NCBI RefSeq assembly: GCF_000005505.3
Contig: NC_016132.3
Location: forward strand, 50,234,914 to 50,298,913
DNA: 64,000 bases
Direction: 5' to 3'
DNA from: Brachypodium distachyon
Lineage: Eukaryota; Streptophyta; Magnoliopsida; Poales; Poaceae
This document shows positions 20,718-34,429 of the stretch, in pieces (within the stretch, counting starts at the first letter, position 1; the number at the start of each line of letters is the position of its first letter). The notes beneath the pieces were generated by a model. It did not search any database. It worked only from the letters and a program-made list of their open reading frames with translations, and was not told the DNA's origin. The translations under genes were made by a program, and so were the position numbers.

Positions 20718-23700
20718 ATGGCGATGCGGAGAAGTCTGCTGCAGTTCCAGGGGCTCCTCGCGCAGCAAGCCCTCCGCAGCGCCATCCCAAAACCCCGACC
20801 CATACCCAACCCCCACAGCCGCTTTCTCCGCTGCCCATCCCCGTCCGCAGCCGCCTCCAGCTCCCCGTTGTCCCGCTTCCTATGTCGCGGCTCCGGCAGC
20901 GCGGGGACGCTCCTGCCGATGAGCGCAGCTGCCGTTGCGGCGGCCGCCAGGGCCGCCGCCGCACGGTGGCTGGCCGCGCGGGGTGCCGGATCGCTTGAGC
21001 TCTTCTCGCTGCAGCGGAGGAGGTCCCCGGGCTGGCTCTCTTCGTCTTCCAACTTCCTCCGCGGCGCACCTTGGTGAGGTTTCGTCCGGTACGGCTCTCC
21101 TAAAGGGGAACTTTTTTGTCATTTGGTCATTTTCGTTTTCGTGTCTCCGGAAGGGCGCACTGGCTGCCATCAGCGGACGGGATGTTGCTGACGATTATCA
21201 GCACAAATGTGGCGGTCTTCCTGATCTGGCAACTGGCCGATCCAAGTTTCATGATGGACCATTTCACGGTTAGTGATCAATCAAAGGGCTTTTGTTTTGA
21301 TTTTGCGAGTGGTTGGTGAAGTGTGATTTGATGATTGCCGTGATGAGCAGGTTTCTCTGGACAATCTGAAGAGTGGGCGGTTGCATACATTGCTCACGAG
21401 TGCCTTCAGCCACAGAGGGAATGGTCACCTTTTGGGCAATATGATAGGCCTCTACTTCTTCGGTTCAAGTGTAAGACGGTTCACTCCTGTCTTTTGTTGC
21501 ATTGCCGAAACATGTTGTATATGTTAGGAGTATAATGTAGATGCAATCCTAGTTTCCCCTCGAGTGTACAACCTTGTGGTAAAATATTTTCACCCACTCT
21601 TTCTGCATATCTAATTTTACAAGTGTGTAACATACAAATTTTTCCCTAAATATCTGAAGTTAGCTGATCTATTAGCAACAAGACCACCAACGTCTTGTAG
21701 AACTTTCCAGTAAAAAATAACATCTTGTAGAACTTAAGCTGGGATAGGACTGAGGAATTGTGGCAATAGTAAGTGCTTATCTGAACTTTACCTTTTTGTT
21801 GGATTAGATACTTCAAGCATGTATGTAGCTCTACCTACATCTTTCTGAAAATTGTGTAGAATTAAGGTATGTCATCATATTTTACAGTGCTGAACTAGCA
21901 TATTTTCTTCCCTCTGTTTTCTCCTGTTATCTATTATTCATTTAAGTTACCTATTATTTGAAGTTCGATGCCATGGTTCAATTGGTAGACACCCTGTTCT
22001 TAGGAAGCAGCGTTCAAGTATCACACTCGCAGTGGCGGCATTCTTGAAAAGATCAGAAAATAGATTCAGTGGAAGTTTACAATTTTGTAACAGGAACCAT
22101 ATAATCTTTCTTTAACAAAAACACTTCTGAGTTGCCAAGCAATGCTGTCTTCTCAAAGTGACAAAAGAGTTGTATAAGTGGTCCTGGCATATATCAATTG
22201 GGAGTATATGCTCCATTTAATTAGCTCTTGCTAGCTTAAGACAAATCCCTTAGGACTAACTCTCTATGACTTCACGCTAGATAGTGACATGTTATATCCA
22301 ATGAATTTTGATACTCCCTCCGTCCAACAAAGGATGTCTCAACTTTGACTAAATTTGAATGCATCTATACACCAAGTCATGTCTAGATACATCTTTTGTT
22401 GGACGGAGGGAGTAATACTTTTACCAAAAAGATTTTAGTTTATCAATCAATATAATCATTTGACTGTTTGAACTGACAATGTTGTCCTGATCCTGTGTGT
22501 AACTGACCTATCTCAGGCATCCAGATGGCATGCTAGTTATGCTACAGTTAGAAGTCTAAGCTTTCCAAAAAAAAAGGGGTTATACTCCCTCCGATCCATA
22601 AAATTGTCGCCCATTTTGGACTAAGTTAGTAAAAATTTTGTACTAAGAGGGCGACACTTTTTATGGATCAGAGGGAGTAACTTATACTAGCAAAATTCCC
22701 GTGCATTGCAACAGATCCAAAATAAACCAATATACCACTAGAAACAGCTTACTGGTTTTATACCATTGTAAGTATCTTAGGTTTTGTTACAGTTTTACTC
22801 CTCTTACCTATTCGACAGCTTCTACCAAAAACATTTGCCACGTACTTCCAAATTTAGTATAGTTTTGAAACTCAAAAGGTACTTTCCGTTCTTGTTTCTT
22901 TGCAGCATGTACATACTTCCTCCATTCCTCAAAACACCTCATGTAGATTTGTGCACTTGGACAAAACAGCTCTCATTTCTAGTGCCTGACCACTCATACT
23001 GGATTAGTATTAAATAGATGTGAACTGTTATTGGCCGGGTGCGGGAGTCAAGAGAAAAACAAGGTATATTATGGAACAAACCAGAAAAATCTATGTGAGT
23101 TGTCTTGTGGAATTGAGGGAGTACAAAGTAAGGCATCATCATAAAGAAACTTACATTGGAAGATCGCTAAGTTTTTTTTGTTAAATCATTATATTGACAA
23201 GGAGGAGACTATTTCATTTTGGTAACAAATATGGTCTCCACTGTAGCGAACGCACACACCTGCTATATTTATGCGCACCTGATACTCTCCCTGCCGCAAT
23301 CACCTTTTTTAGTGATGGTCAGAGCTAGACCACCATTTTGTGGGCATCAAGATTGTTTCATACTTTTATTCAGTCGCAATCTAGCATGAGTACCCGTGCT
23401 ATTTTTGTTAGACACTCAGGACTGGTACTTCATGCCTATTATTTCATCAAATCGACTACCCAAATATTCTCTTATAGGACCTGTGGGCAGAAAGTGAAAG
23501 AAGAAAACTATAGGTGCAACTTGATGCCACCTTTAGCAGTTACAACCGGATGAAGGAAGGAGACAAAAGGAAAGCGAGAGATAAAGGAAACATGAGGCTA
23601 TTAGATGCTCTGCATATTTCAATCAGATCTCTATTACTCCCTCCGTCCAACAAAGGATGTCTCAAATTTGACTAAATTTGAATGCATCTATACACTAAGT

Positions 23701-26700
23701 CATGTCTAGATACATCCAAATTTCGACAAACTTGAGACATCTTTTGTTGGACGGAGGGAGTAGATGAATTATCCATAAGCTTGGTGATGCATTTATTGGG
23801 CAATATGACAAAGTGGACATTTTTTACTCGTAAGGGAAAAAAATCAATGTATCAAATGAGTAAATGGATATTCTTTCTAATACAGACACCAACCAAATGG
23901 ATATGGTATATGACACCAAAATTTCACCGGTACCTAGTTATTTCTGCAAGTAGTCATAAGGAGATTTAAAGATAATAGATTTGAACTATTAGGACCAGTT
24001 TATTTGAGCAAACAATAATTGCAGAATCATGGCAAGCAAAGCAACAATACGATTGTTAAGGGCAACTCAAATGGGTTTTCGCAAGAGCACTTAAATTTTC
24101 CGAAGGAGATGAAAATCAAAGTAGACGAAGAAGCTTCTCATATGACCCTACAAATTTTGTATGAGCCCATTGATATTTTGCTAATTTCAAATTTAGGTCG
24201 TGTCCTTATCGAATAAATATTATATTAACAGTTAGCATGATGCAGAAGTAAAAGAACCAACACATAATATCTTGGTGTATGTCTGATTCAAGCCAGTTCA
24301 AATAAATTTTCAATGTCGGCTCACCAAGCTCCATAAGCACACGCAGAATAAGGGAACATTTTACAAGTGAGGAACAGCAAGAGTGGCGTTGATTGCCAGC
24401 CTAAAGCGCTACCCACAAAATTTTCGCCCTCATCCTTTGCCGAAACTTTGCTCCTGAAACTGAAGATGGGGCTGCTTTGCCATGGATTGAAGGGGTGGGG
24501 CTTTAGTATCGTGACTATCGTCCCAATAATCCATTTTTGTGTTCAAGTTCATCGTTTGGCCAGCTATACTTAGTCACACTGTACTGCTTGCCACACTTTG
24601 GTTTCATTTATTTTGACCATTATAGCAACACACCCTTCCATGAACTCTAAATCTCTAATGACACACAGGAAATGCTGTAAATTTTGAAGATGCAAACGTG
24701 CTTATTCATATCTCCATCATTCTTCTCTCCTCCACTTTACTTCTGCTGTAATTATGAGACGAATGTTATGCAAATACATTAGAAGAATTCTGCATCAAGT
24801 GATTAACAATGGTGGAAGAATTGTGGATGGGAGAAGAGTAATTTATGGGCATGTGTGAGAAACACTAGATATTCACTATCGCTGCTGCCTCCGGTGGCAT
24901 TCTCATCTGGACTTCCTGATAACATGGCAGAGGCAAGAGTCATGTTTGTCACTGCACTCTGCCATCACTTTGGATGAGATCGATGACTCAGGGTATGTTG
25001 GAGTTGCAGACTTGGCAGGTCTGGGTTGGAGATCTCGATGAAGACTCTGAAAACATAGGCAGTTTGTCCTGGAGGCCAAGGGCCAGTATATACACGTACA
25101 GGTGTGGTAATATGCCGGAACCCCCTTACACAACATGGTAAGTACACAACAAAGCTATGTAAACTATATACAACTCTAACAAAGATGGACATGGTGGAAG
25201 GATCTTGTGGGGATGATCCAACGTGCTTGAGGTCCGTGGCTGTGGTGGGGTGGGCCTGGTGTTGGTGCTAGAGTTTAACGGTGGTAGGGGTGACAGGGGA
25301 ATGTACGGGAGTGATGGCAGCTTTTGGCCCGTCGATGGTGGTGGAGAAACTGAGGTAAATTTCCTAAGTCCTATTGAGTGCAGGGGTGCTTTTGCAAATA
25401 GACAGTTAAATGGTTGGGTGCAAACCCATCTCGATCTCAGCCATTTACACCTGATCTAACGGCTCCCGTGGCACATGGGCAGACGGACCAACACCACCAT
25501 CTGGTTTGTTTGTCGGAGTAGAGATATATAATTCAACCGTATATTTGTTTATTGTTTAGGGATCAATGCAGAAATGGTGTTGATGTTGGTTTTGCAGATC
25601 TAGCAAAGCAGTAGACCTAAATTGATAGCTGCTTCGGTATGAGATGGTGTCTTAACATTATCGAAACATCTGTGTCAGATAGTTTTTGTTCGTTGCAATA
25701 GAAAGTAAACGTATCATTCAACCATTCGGTGTTCAGTGAGCAATGTCACTCTTAAATAGAAATTTATTTGATTTCATTTTCTTTTTGCATCAGATTTCCA
25801 GCATGTTTGGTCCTGCTTTTCTATTGAAGTTGTACATGGCAGGAGCGCTTGTCGGATCCACCTTCTTCTTGCTAGAAAAAACTTATACATCTCCACCGAA
25901 ACAGGTAACATGTGTTGGCAATCTTTATTAGTATAGAACAGCTCAAGAACCCCATATCGAATTGGAATTTTGTTTATGGGTCATGCTAATATTTCTAACT
26001 TAGTAAGTAATGCTTCTCTTGCAGGCCTATTTAGAATGGGACAGTTCAAGAAATTCCGCGCTTGTATGTGATTTCTTGTTCCAAGAGTTCATTTTTTATT
26101 TGTCTTCATAATGAAACCAGCAATAATGTCTCATATAAGCAGTGAATGCTGATAACCAACCAACTATTCATGATCTTATACAGTTATACCGATAAATAAT
26201 TAGTTAGAAGGGAAACGTGGCAAGCCGCAACGATATGATGATTTACTCTTAACCTAATGTAGAACCATCAAATGGGTATTATCATCTATCAGCAATATTG
26301 TACATAAGTCGATATTGATTTACTCTTTAACATAATGTATAATGTAGAACCATCAAATCGGCATTATCATCTATGAGCGATATTGTACATAAGTTCCTAG
26401 TTGTTAATTCTTACCCACTAAATATGACCATGTTTGTTCATGTCACTCAGGGTGCAAGCGCTGCAGTTAATGCCATTGTGCTTCTTAAGATTTTTCTCAA
26501 TCCAAAGGGACTAGTCTATCTTTACTTCCTCATTCCTGTTCCTGCTGCCTTAGTGGTGAGAGTCTCATAAATTTCTTCATAAAATTCCGTAAAAAACATG
26601 GGTGCTAGGAAGTGAGAAAAGGAATTTTTTTGACTTTATTCATTTCAGGGGGCTGCTATTATTGGTTTTGATCTGTTGAGGGTCAGCAAGGTATATATGC

Positions 26701-27426
26701 AACTTTAATTAACTTTTTATTTTATATTCTTCACATAATAAGTGAATGCTATTAGTGCCACTCTATTGCTCATGCTCATCGGCCGTGAGTTTTTGAAAGG
26801 AGCGCGGGACACTGCTACTTTTATTTATCCGTTATTTGGAAGTTTGTGAAATTGCATGTGCGTATGTTTGTATTTTTTAGACTGCACAATTCCTGGTCTT
26901 TAAATCAATCTGGGACTGAAACATATGAATCATGTCTAGGGTGATTGGAATAACGCTAATGTCCGGATAAATAATTTGCATTATTGATTATACACCATGA
27001 GATATCTCAGTCTTTTGGGCTGTGTAGTCTTCCCTGGCCTGTCTTCTATCTTTGCACCAGTTTTGGTTGATAATTTCCTTTTATTCTATATTGAAATGCA
27101 TGTACTTCAAGGTCATGTCTAGTCTGGCACTGCCATCCATTTAGTATGTCAGTCAAGCTATGCCACATATACCATTCCATAAATATCTCACACTGAGAAA
27201 ACTCTATTTTTGTCTTCTTCCTCTAATATTGTTGATGATCATCTATTAAAATGTTATTTGTGATAAACCACGAAATCTTTGTGCTTGTTATACTTATATG
27301 GCCTACAGTCTAACTGATATCTATTCATTTTTCCAGGAACAAGGTCAGGCATCAGGTTCTTCTCCTTTAGGGGGTACCCTGGTGGCCGCTCTTGTGTGGG
27401 CTCGAATTAGGAAGGGCTGGATCTGA
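20718..27426 (+). CDS. RBL: Rhomboid-like membrane protein, predicted inactive (organellar RBL12 type)
   Basis: Eight exons in continuous frame: 20718-21073, 21154-21268, 21351-21470, 25794-25904, 26025-26063, 26451-26555, 26649-26690 and 27337-27426, giving 325 residues. The Arg/Ser-rich first 110 residues look like an organellar targeting peptide. Rhomboid landmarks follow: WLPSADGMLLTIISTNVAVF, SAFSHRGNGHLLGNMIGLYF (with the HxxxN pair H183/N187), FGPAFLLKLYMAGALVGS, GASAAVNAIVLL, and the last helix SPLGGTLVAALVWARIRKG. In active rhomboids the Ser motif is GxSG and the His lies in AHxxG. Here Ser250 is present but its following Gly is Ala251, and the His position is Pro306. With no His, the Ser-His dyad cannot form. 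All splice sites are canonical and no stop interrupts the frame, so it is a candidate pseudoprotease rather than an obvious pseudogene. Intron 3 is 4.3 kb and carries three MITEs. Confidence 0.88.
22314..22412. repeat. Stowaway MITE family A, 99 bp internal-deletion form
   Basis: TA-flanked, with CTCCCTCC and GGAGGGAG ends. Compared with the 124 bp copies it lacks exactly 25 bp between two ACATC direct repeats. Confidence 0.93.
22585..22677. repeat. Stowaway MITE family B (GATCCATAAAATTGTCGCC)
   Basis: 93 bp, TA-flanked, with long imperfect terminal repeats: CTCCCTCCGATCCATAAAA against its complement ending at 22677. Lies in intron 3 of the rhomboid-like gene. A relic of the same family is at 10715-10765. 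Confidence 0.9.
23637..23760. repeat. Stowaway MITE family A, full length (124 bp)
   Basis: TA-flanked, with CTCCCTCCGTCCAACAAAGG at one end and its near-complement at the other. Nearly the same as 49794-49917. Confidence 0.95.
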
Positions 27427-28572
27427 TCGTGCAGCTTATTCATATGGCAATGAATCCAACCACCTTCCCGCAGCTTTGTCCTCTTCGGTTGAAATTTGTT
27501 GTTTTACTTGGCAAAGTTCATGTGTGTCGGCTCGCATGGCAAGCTACTTATCATCAAGTTTCTGATCTAGAAGTCTTAAATCAAATTCTAGGTAGCGTGA
27601 TGGCCAACTGATTTGCAGATATTTGCAAACTTATCCTTGTACGGGCCATCGTTAAACATACCAGAACTAGAACTGCAAAATCAATCGCTATACGTTGCTA
27701 GGCCAAATTTGAGTGCAGATAATGACTGCCCGTGTGCCGTCAGAAAGCAGGAAAACCTGGGACGTCCTGGGAGTAAAGATGGATTAGTTTTAAGGCCGGG
27801 TCCTATCCATGGATTTCTAAGATTCTTATTTCTTCTTGTTGTTACTCTCTCGTCCAACGCATCAATCGAAGTTACTGATGTCCTGTGTGCTTTGCAAACA
27901 GCATTACCTCAGTTGGCCTAAGACCAGGCGGGTATTATTGGTTTGTTGCACGTCGTTCCTCGACCTCGAGCATCTTTGAACCGAGGCACTAATTAAACCA
28001 CTCAGGCCATCTCAGCGTCTGCTGTTAGAAGTAGGGAAGGTTTGAGAAGTGACATCAGGAACCGTATAAAACTGGGTGAACTTTTTTTTTACAGGATAAA
28101 AACTGAGTGAATTGCTCTGTAGCGATGGAAACTTGCCGTAGCAATTCTCTCGCTGCTAGTACTATTTGTTATTCAAACTAGTTCCGTCGATCGGTTCTGA
28201 TAACACACGCGTCAGCGATAGGGTCATTTTTAGTGAACTGAGACTGAGAGGGAACCATCCAGATATAGGCGTGAGGTGATCCTTGCAGTTACGGTACGGG
28301 CTTGGCCCATGTAAGCAGAATCGGGGAGTGCAACTCAAACGTACAGCAATGTATATGCACGGACAGCTATGTCCAAGATAGTTCGCTAAGCTGGTGTTGG
28401 GGCGTCAAATTAAAGGCATTTCCGGCCGGGATTTAAGTGGTTTCCTGCAAAATAACTGGACCAGGTTGATCAGTGGATTACGCTCTGTACACCTGCAGTC
28501 CCTGCACATGTACAACTTTTGTGCACACCATTGTATATATAGCAGTCTGGTTTCACTATTGATCGCAATATA

Positions 28573-28688
28573 CTCCCTCCATCCCATAATAAATGATGAA
28601 ATATTACATGTATCTAGACGCTTTTCAAATATAGATACATCCATATATTTGGATAAATTTGAATCACTTAATATAGAACGTGAGATAG
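28573..28688. repeat. Diverged Stowaway MITE
   Basis: Starts CTCCCTCCATCCCATAATAA after TA. Ends in a mutated terminal repeat (GAACGTGAGATAG) before TA. Internal TGTATCTAGACGCTTTTCAA is shared with 45205 and 51308. Confidence 0.75.
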
Positions 28689-31298
28689 TATATACCTTGT
28701 CCTGTAGAAATATATGTGTCGTACTACGTATAGCAGTACACATAGGGTGATGTCTAGGTTAACTGAACACTCAGATTGTTACAGTAGCAAGCTAGCGCGC
28801 GAATGCATGCAAGACGTACTACCTACGTACATCCTTCACCTACACAGACGTACGTAGTACAGTCTGATCTAGATATACAGCTACAGATTCTTCTTTTTTC
28901 CATCTAGCTATAGATCGATCAGAGAAATACAATTGGTCTGTGATGCTAGCGAATGGGCTAGAGTTAGCCACATGTGCGTGCGTACGGAGCATAGTAGAGA
29001 TTGAGGTGAATTAAATCAAAGAATGGTCCAGCCCATACGTGGGGAAAACAGTACAAGGCGCTATATGCATATATTTGTAGGCCGGCCAGGCATTCCCCTG
29101 GTTACTTACTCTACTGTACAGTCTGTACTCTCCATGAGTACGTACCGTGTGGTGTGACTGATAGCCGTCCTGTCGATCGCCAACTCTGAACTCTCCATGA
29201 GTACATTATTTAGCAGCTACTAGCTAGCTAGACATGCTTATCATGCATGGATCTCGCGATGGAACTCACTTATAGGCGCCAACTTTTGCAGCATGAGCAA
29301 CCTAACGGCATAGTAGTAGCTTGTTGCTAGTACTCCAAGTTAACTTACGGGGAAAAGTACTCCGTAGAGATGGAACGAGATACGAAGAACTGAGAAGAGA
29401 GGCTGCTGGGGCCGGAATGATAGCGTAGAGCTTAGCTTAATGGGAACAGGACAGCATGCACTACATGAGATGAGCTAGTAGCTCTGTATCGTCAAGGGGA
29501 CCATTCATGTGAGAGGGTATATATTGGTCCATGGCAAAAGATATGGATCTGCTGCCTTGCATGGCATGCATGCAAAACCCTAGCTAGCTACAGGGCTATG
29601 CAGGTCGCTTTAATCCTAGGGGCCGGCCTCTCCTCCAAAGGCCCAGCTAGCAAGCTTAGCCCCACTGCTGGTCTTTTACTACTCATCAACCCCACTCCCC
29701 TTCCCCTTGGCGCAGCTGGATAGATGCTGCTTTGCTCGATCTCTCTATAGCTCTCTTGCTTGTGCCGGCCGGCCTCTTGGATCGTCTCGTCTCCCTCGGC
29801 CGTAGCCATGGCCATCAATGCAAATGTGTCCAATTGCTCTGTTCATATGAGTGCGTAGCTGGATATATGTGCTTTGTCTTTGCAGACATACATGCCTTGT
29901 CTATGGTAGACAGAGGCAAATGTCTGGACTGGAAGGTTTCTTAGCAGGAAATGTTTTCTCTAGCTGGCTATATATGTGTATCTTTCATATTCCTGCGTGT
30001 CTCGACCAGTGCACAAAAGAAAGCTCCCTTTGGGAGGATTTGGGAGTTCAGCTTTGCCAGCGGGAGAGAGGGAGGGGGGGAGGGGAAAGCTAGCTGGATT
30101 TGCTCGGCCACATAAGATGAGATAGAGAAGTACTTAGCTATCTCCTAATTCGTGGTCAAAATGTCAAATAGGAAAGATCAGAGAGAGAGAGAGAGATTAA
30201 TTTAAGTACACTATTTGGATTAAAGCTACTGAATTGAGTGTAGTACGTAGCGTACCCGCAAAAAAAGAAAAGAAATGGTACGGTTAAGTAATTAACCATA
30301 CACGCGTGCATAGCTAACAGATCTCGTGCCTTTCTGATCATCCATCTTTTACACGAGATAGCTCCTGCCATAGCTAGGCTGTTACTATTTGCAAAAGTGC
30401 CATACTTATATAGCCAGCTAGAGATGTTGTTATAGCTAGTACCACTAGTGATCTCTACTTGCTAGCTAGCCAGTAGCTACTAGCTTAGCTGGGGTAAATA
30501 AGTTGGTGGGTCTGCGCCAACAATGCGCTCATCGTGTCTCATTTTGTTGTTTTATTTGATGTGTCAGTGCCTCAGTGGGTGGTACATGGTGGGGATGACG
30601 CGGGATGATATCAGAGAGAGATAGAGAGATCAAGACAGGGAGAAAGGGAGAGTACATTCAATGCATGTCGTGGTAATTTTAATCTTAGTTACGAATTACG
30701 TACCGCTTTACTTAATTTACCATATTAATTTGGACCATATTCATTTCAAACTTCTTACTAGTATCACTAATTACTGTTCTTTTGTGCTTCAGTTCAAAAC
30801 CGTGCCAATCTTTATGAAACAGAGGGAGTAATTAGTTGTCAGGTCCAATTAATTGTTCTTGCTCTAGCAGATAATTCAAAATGATTGTAGTATAGATCAA
30901 GATGGATTTTTGTCCAATATATAGACCGTATGTAGTCGATTCATATGTTACTCCTTCTTTGTATATTTTTGACAATTATTGAGGTTTACACACTATATGT
31001 TTTGTGAAGGGCGAATTACTTGTCAGTTATAGAGTTTCATGTTTGGAGTGAGGCGCCAAGTCTTAGGCGCTATCTACGGTTGTTGTATTGTACTGTGCCC
31101 AACTTACTTCATTTGATGCATAGGATGGGGTCTTTCCTCTTTTCGAAAAAAAAACTGTGCCAAAAGTATTCATCATCTGCTATCGAAAAGTCACCCAAAA
31201 AAACCTAGTGTTGGTTAGCCAAACGGCAAAAAATGATTGGAAAAGTTGGATCATCATAATCCATCGTAATACTAAACGCAGCCTTACCATGTTAGCTA

Positions 31299-31546
31299 CT
31301 CCCTTTAATTTGTTCCTAAATATAGGATTTTGTAGCTTTAATTTGTCTCAAGTCAAACTTCTAAGAAAGTTTGACCTAGTTTATAGAAAAATCTACTAAC
31401 ATGTAAAACTCTAAATTAGTTTTATTAAATCTATCATGATATATATATATTTACATTCATAATATAGATGTTAGTACATTTTTTCCTTCTAAAAGAAGTC
31501 GACTTGGGACAAAACTAGACCATCTTATATTTAGGAACACATGTAG
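31299..31546. repeat. Stowaway-like MITE, about 248 bp
   Basis: TA-flanked. One end reads TTTGTTCCTAAATATAGGA and the other TATTTAGGAACAC, with an AT-rich interior. Confidence 0.7.
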
Positions 31547-33544
31547 TAGTAGGGAGGGGGACATGAATTAAGAGTGAGAATTGTGTTCTAGAGACATTTA
31601 TCACTAGCTGGTTTCCCACTAACAAGACCAAGAAAGCAACCCTCTCGTTAGGAACCAAACGGAGGATTATAAATAAAAGTTAAACCCCCATGCCGGGCCC
31701 CATCCTTCTATAAATTTTCTCTAAATTAAACTCCTATTCTCATTTCCCAGTTTGTACGGCCTAGCATGGTGTTATGGAAATGTCCATGTGAATCTAAGTT
31801 GGACCCGATGTTAAGCCTCGACAACCTTTTTCTTGTCCCCTGTTTGCTTCGAAGTTACAAATTGAGCTAGCTAGCTCTACGTACGTAGGGATGCAAAGCG
31901 AGATCCCGCTTAATTGAATTGCTAGCTTTAAAATATTGTTCAAATTTTGAACAGAAGTTCTGAAGGTTGGTCTAGTACATAGTGGGACAAGTGCGGGATC
32001 TCGCTTGCATTCCTAGCTCTACGGAAAGCACCTTAATATTTCAGTTACATGTTGTCTCTCAACAAACTAAAATGGCTGCTTACCTGTGTGGAACAACCCG
32101 CATATCTGAGAAGCTAGCCAGGAATGCATACCCTAGTTGCCCGATGTCATGGCTTAATTAGATATAGGGTTCGTCTATCTTCTATTCTATTTTGTGTACA
32201 TTTTTGTTCGAAGAAATAGGTTCAAAGGAGAATTCTGCAACTTATGATTAACATAATTTTGAATTAATTATGAGATCAGTCTTGAGTTTTTTTTATCTCT
32301 ATCTAGTAAGTAGTGAATGAAATGTTCGAAGGAGAATTTTATACAACTTCTGTTGGCCAGTGGAATATAAGACTCTCCATACTAATCATAATACTCGAAA
32401 CATAATGTTCATGCTATTTTCCTAAAAAAACGTGAAAAAATGTTCATGTTTCTGAGATTGAGCATGCTAAAAATATAAAGCATTGAATTTTGCTACTTCG
32501 ATACATTTAGCAGATGTAACTTCTTAATTTGCATAAGTGCTTAATTAGTTGGAGCTTCAAATTTGAGCATGCAGGAGTGATCTTGTTAAAACACATACAC
32601 AATTCTATATACTAGGTAATACGAGATTCATCCAAAATACTCCTCAATGGATCCATGAAAACATGACATTTTAAGCATTGACACATACTTTAATATATAG
32701 CATAATTTGTCCACTAATTCTTCTGTTATACTAGTATATATATTTATGAACTCAGTGCAATTATAATAATATAAAAGTATTTTCAAGAAAAATTTACACA
32801 TATTGTTTACAAAGCATTCAATCCAAGTATTTGAGAAGACACCAGTACACGAAGCTTTGAAACACCTTTGTCCAAAACGGTGTGCTTAACCCTAGCTATA
32901 TTGTTTTTTCAAGCTAGCATGGTAGTAATATAAGGGCAAAAACCTTTGCCCCTGTCGTCAAATGCTCATTTTTTCTTCAAGCATGCATGTGTTTTGTATT
33001 AAATTATCACGAAAAGGAAATTAGTACACCATACAGGCCAGCACCCTACAAGGTTTATATATAGTCGCATGTTACTTGAAATATCATAAAAAAAACTTAC
33101 CCAAATAAAAAAAAGGCTACAGTATTGTTAAAAATTTCAAACTATTAATATTACACAAATTAAAGCCAATACATCATTACTTCTCTGTATATAAAAAGAA
33201 GTAACAAATTCGATCGTATTCCACACACGCAGCAAAGCATCGCTCTAGCTAGCTACTTCCAAAGCCAAATCAAGCACATATAATTTTCAAGTATATCAAA
33301 CATTTTCAGAACGACCCGCGCAATGAAGCTAGCTTGTCCCTTAAAAAGGAAGTATACTTGAAAACCAATGCAGACACACTTAATTGTACTGACTATCTAT
33401 ATATGCCGTGCTTTGGGAGAGCATTATTCCTACCTTGTTGATCGAAGAGTTGCAATCCCCATACGACAGATCACAGATCGGCATTCTGCACGCATGCATG
33501 CACCTTCATGTAGCATTTTGCCCACTAGGCATGCACGTAGCTAG

Positions 33545-34429
33545 CTAGCTTCCAGCTGCGTGATCATGGTCATGGAAAGCCCTCGCGGAGCTCAAGGACA
33601 AGCCTTGCGAGCCCAGGTTATTATCAACCGGGAACTGCTCGGCGGCCTCCGACGCGTAGTAGACGAGTTGGTGCGACCTCGGAGCCAAGGAGAGCAACGA
33701 CGGGAACGCCGAGTGGTGGGCTGCCGCGATGGAGACCTGGCCTCCATGGGGCGACCCTTGGCAGTTCTCGTGTGCACCACCAGTGCTGTTATTATTCCAT
33801 GACTCACCGGTGAAGTTGTACGGCATCCCGCCGTTGACCAGTCCCAGCGGCGACGAGTTGCTCCCCATGAACCGGTGGTACCCAGCGGCGGCAAAGCGCC
33901 CCATGTCGGCCACGTCGTCGTGGGCGTGTCCCTTGCCGCCATGATCAGCGGCGAGCGCGGACGCGAAGTCGTGCGGCATGAGAGGCAGCATGGAGGCAGA
34001 GGCCATGTGGTGCTCCATGAGGTCGGCGCCGTTGAGCTGCTGGCCGTGGTGGGGCGGGAACTGGAGCGGGGGGAGCTTGTCGATCTCGTGGCGGGCAGCG
34101 TTGAGGAGCCAGTCGACGACCTTGCTGGGCTGGTTGAGGCCCAGGCGGTCCTGCAGGTCGTAGAGCTGGATGGCCGTGGGCACGGACAGCCGCACGCGCC
34201 TGTCGCGGAGCCCCTTCACAGTCTTCACCTTGCTGTGCCGGTCCTTGCCCCCGAAGACCCGGGACACGCGCACGATCCGCGACTCCGTCTGCGCCGACCA
34301 TTGCCGCGACGTCGCCACCGCCGCCGCGTGCTTGCGGGCGAGCTCCGCCTGCTGCTGCTGCTGCTCCTGCTCCGACGCGGCCGACGCCACCGCCGACGAC
34401 GATTGCTGCTGCTGGTTGCCGCTCATCAT
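33545..34429 (-). CDS. CIN-type TCP transcription factor (TCP5/13/17-like)
   Basis: Intronless coding region of 294 codons starting [10 protein letters not shown] polyglutamine-rich head (residues 5-27) precedes the TCP domain at about residues 52-112. The basic part [20 protein letters not shown] is followed by a helix-loop-helix, [20 protein letters not shown] and [17 protein letters not shown]. This class II CIN signature, with DKLPPL directly after the domain, fits the TCP5/13/17 group, which restrains leaf cell proliferation and binds GGNCCC-type sites in the nucleus (family knowledge). The rest is His/Gly/Ser-rich. I see no miR319 target segment, whose translation would contain RGPLQS, so miR319 control is unlikely. 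The sequence TTGATCAG just before the ATG resembles a 3' splice site, so a 5'-UTR intron is possible. Long CTAGCTAG-rich flanks surround the gene. Confidence 0.93.
   Translation of the reverse strand: MMSGNQQQQSSSAVASAASEQEQQQQQAELARKHAAAVATSRQWSAQTESRIVRVSRVFGGKDRHSKVKTVKGLRDRRVRLSVPTAIQLYDLQDRLGLNQPSKVVDWLLNAARHEIDKLPPLQFPPHHGQQLNGADLMEHHMASASMLPLMPHDFASALAADHGGKGHAHDDVADMGRFAAAGYHRFMGSNSSPLGLVNGGMPYNFTGESWNNNSTGGAHENCQGSPHGGQVSIAAAHHSAFPSLLSLAPRSHQLVYYASEAAEQFPVDNNLGSQGLSLSSARAFHDHDHAAGS

Larger units (their letters stand above)
27427..33544. other. Long gene-free region downstream of the rhomboid-like and TCP genes
   Basis: After the rhomboid 3' UTR I see no supported gene. From about 28.4 kb the sequence is full of CTAGCTAG and CATGCATG words, the composition seen around grass transcription-factor genes. 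It also contains Stowaway elements at 28573 and 31299, a (GA)n run at 30181-30195 and a Stowaway end relic near 30805-30829. Since the TCP gene is on the minus strand, this region is its 3' side. Confidence 0.5.

Noticed and set aside
21965..22035. tRNA-like A-box and B-box words (TGGTTCAATTGGTAGA and GCGTTCAAGTATC)
   Set aside because: The acceptor and anticodon stems do not pair convincingly, and the segment lies in an intron. At most a decayed tRNA-derived fragment.
32221..32241. Resemblance to miR399 (CAAAGGAGAATTCTGC)
   Set aside because: Several mismatches in the core and no hairpin partner nearby. A second similar word at 32326 suggests an AT-rich repeat.
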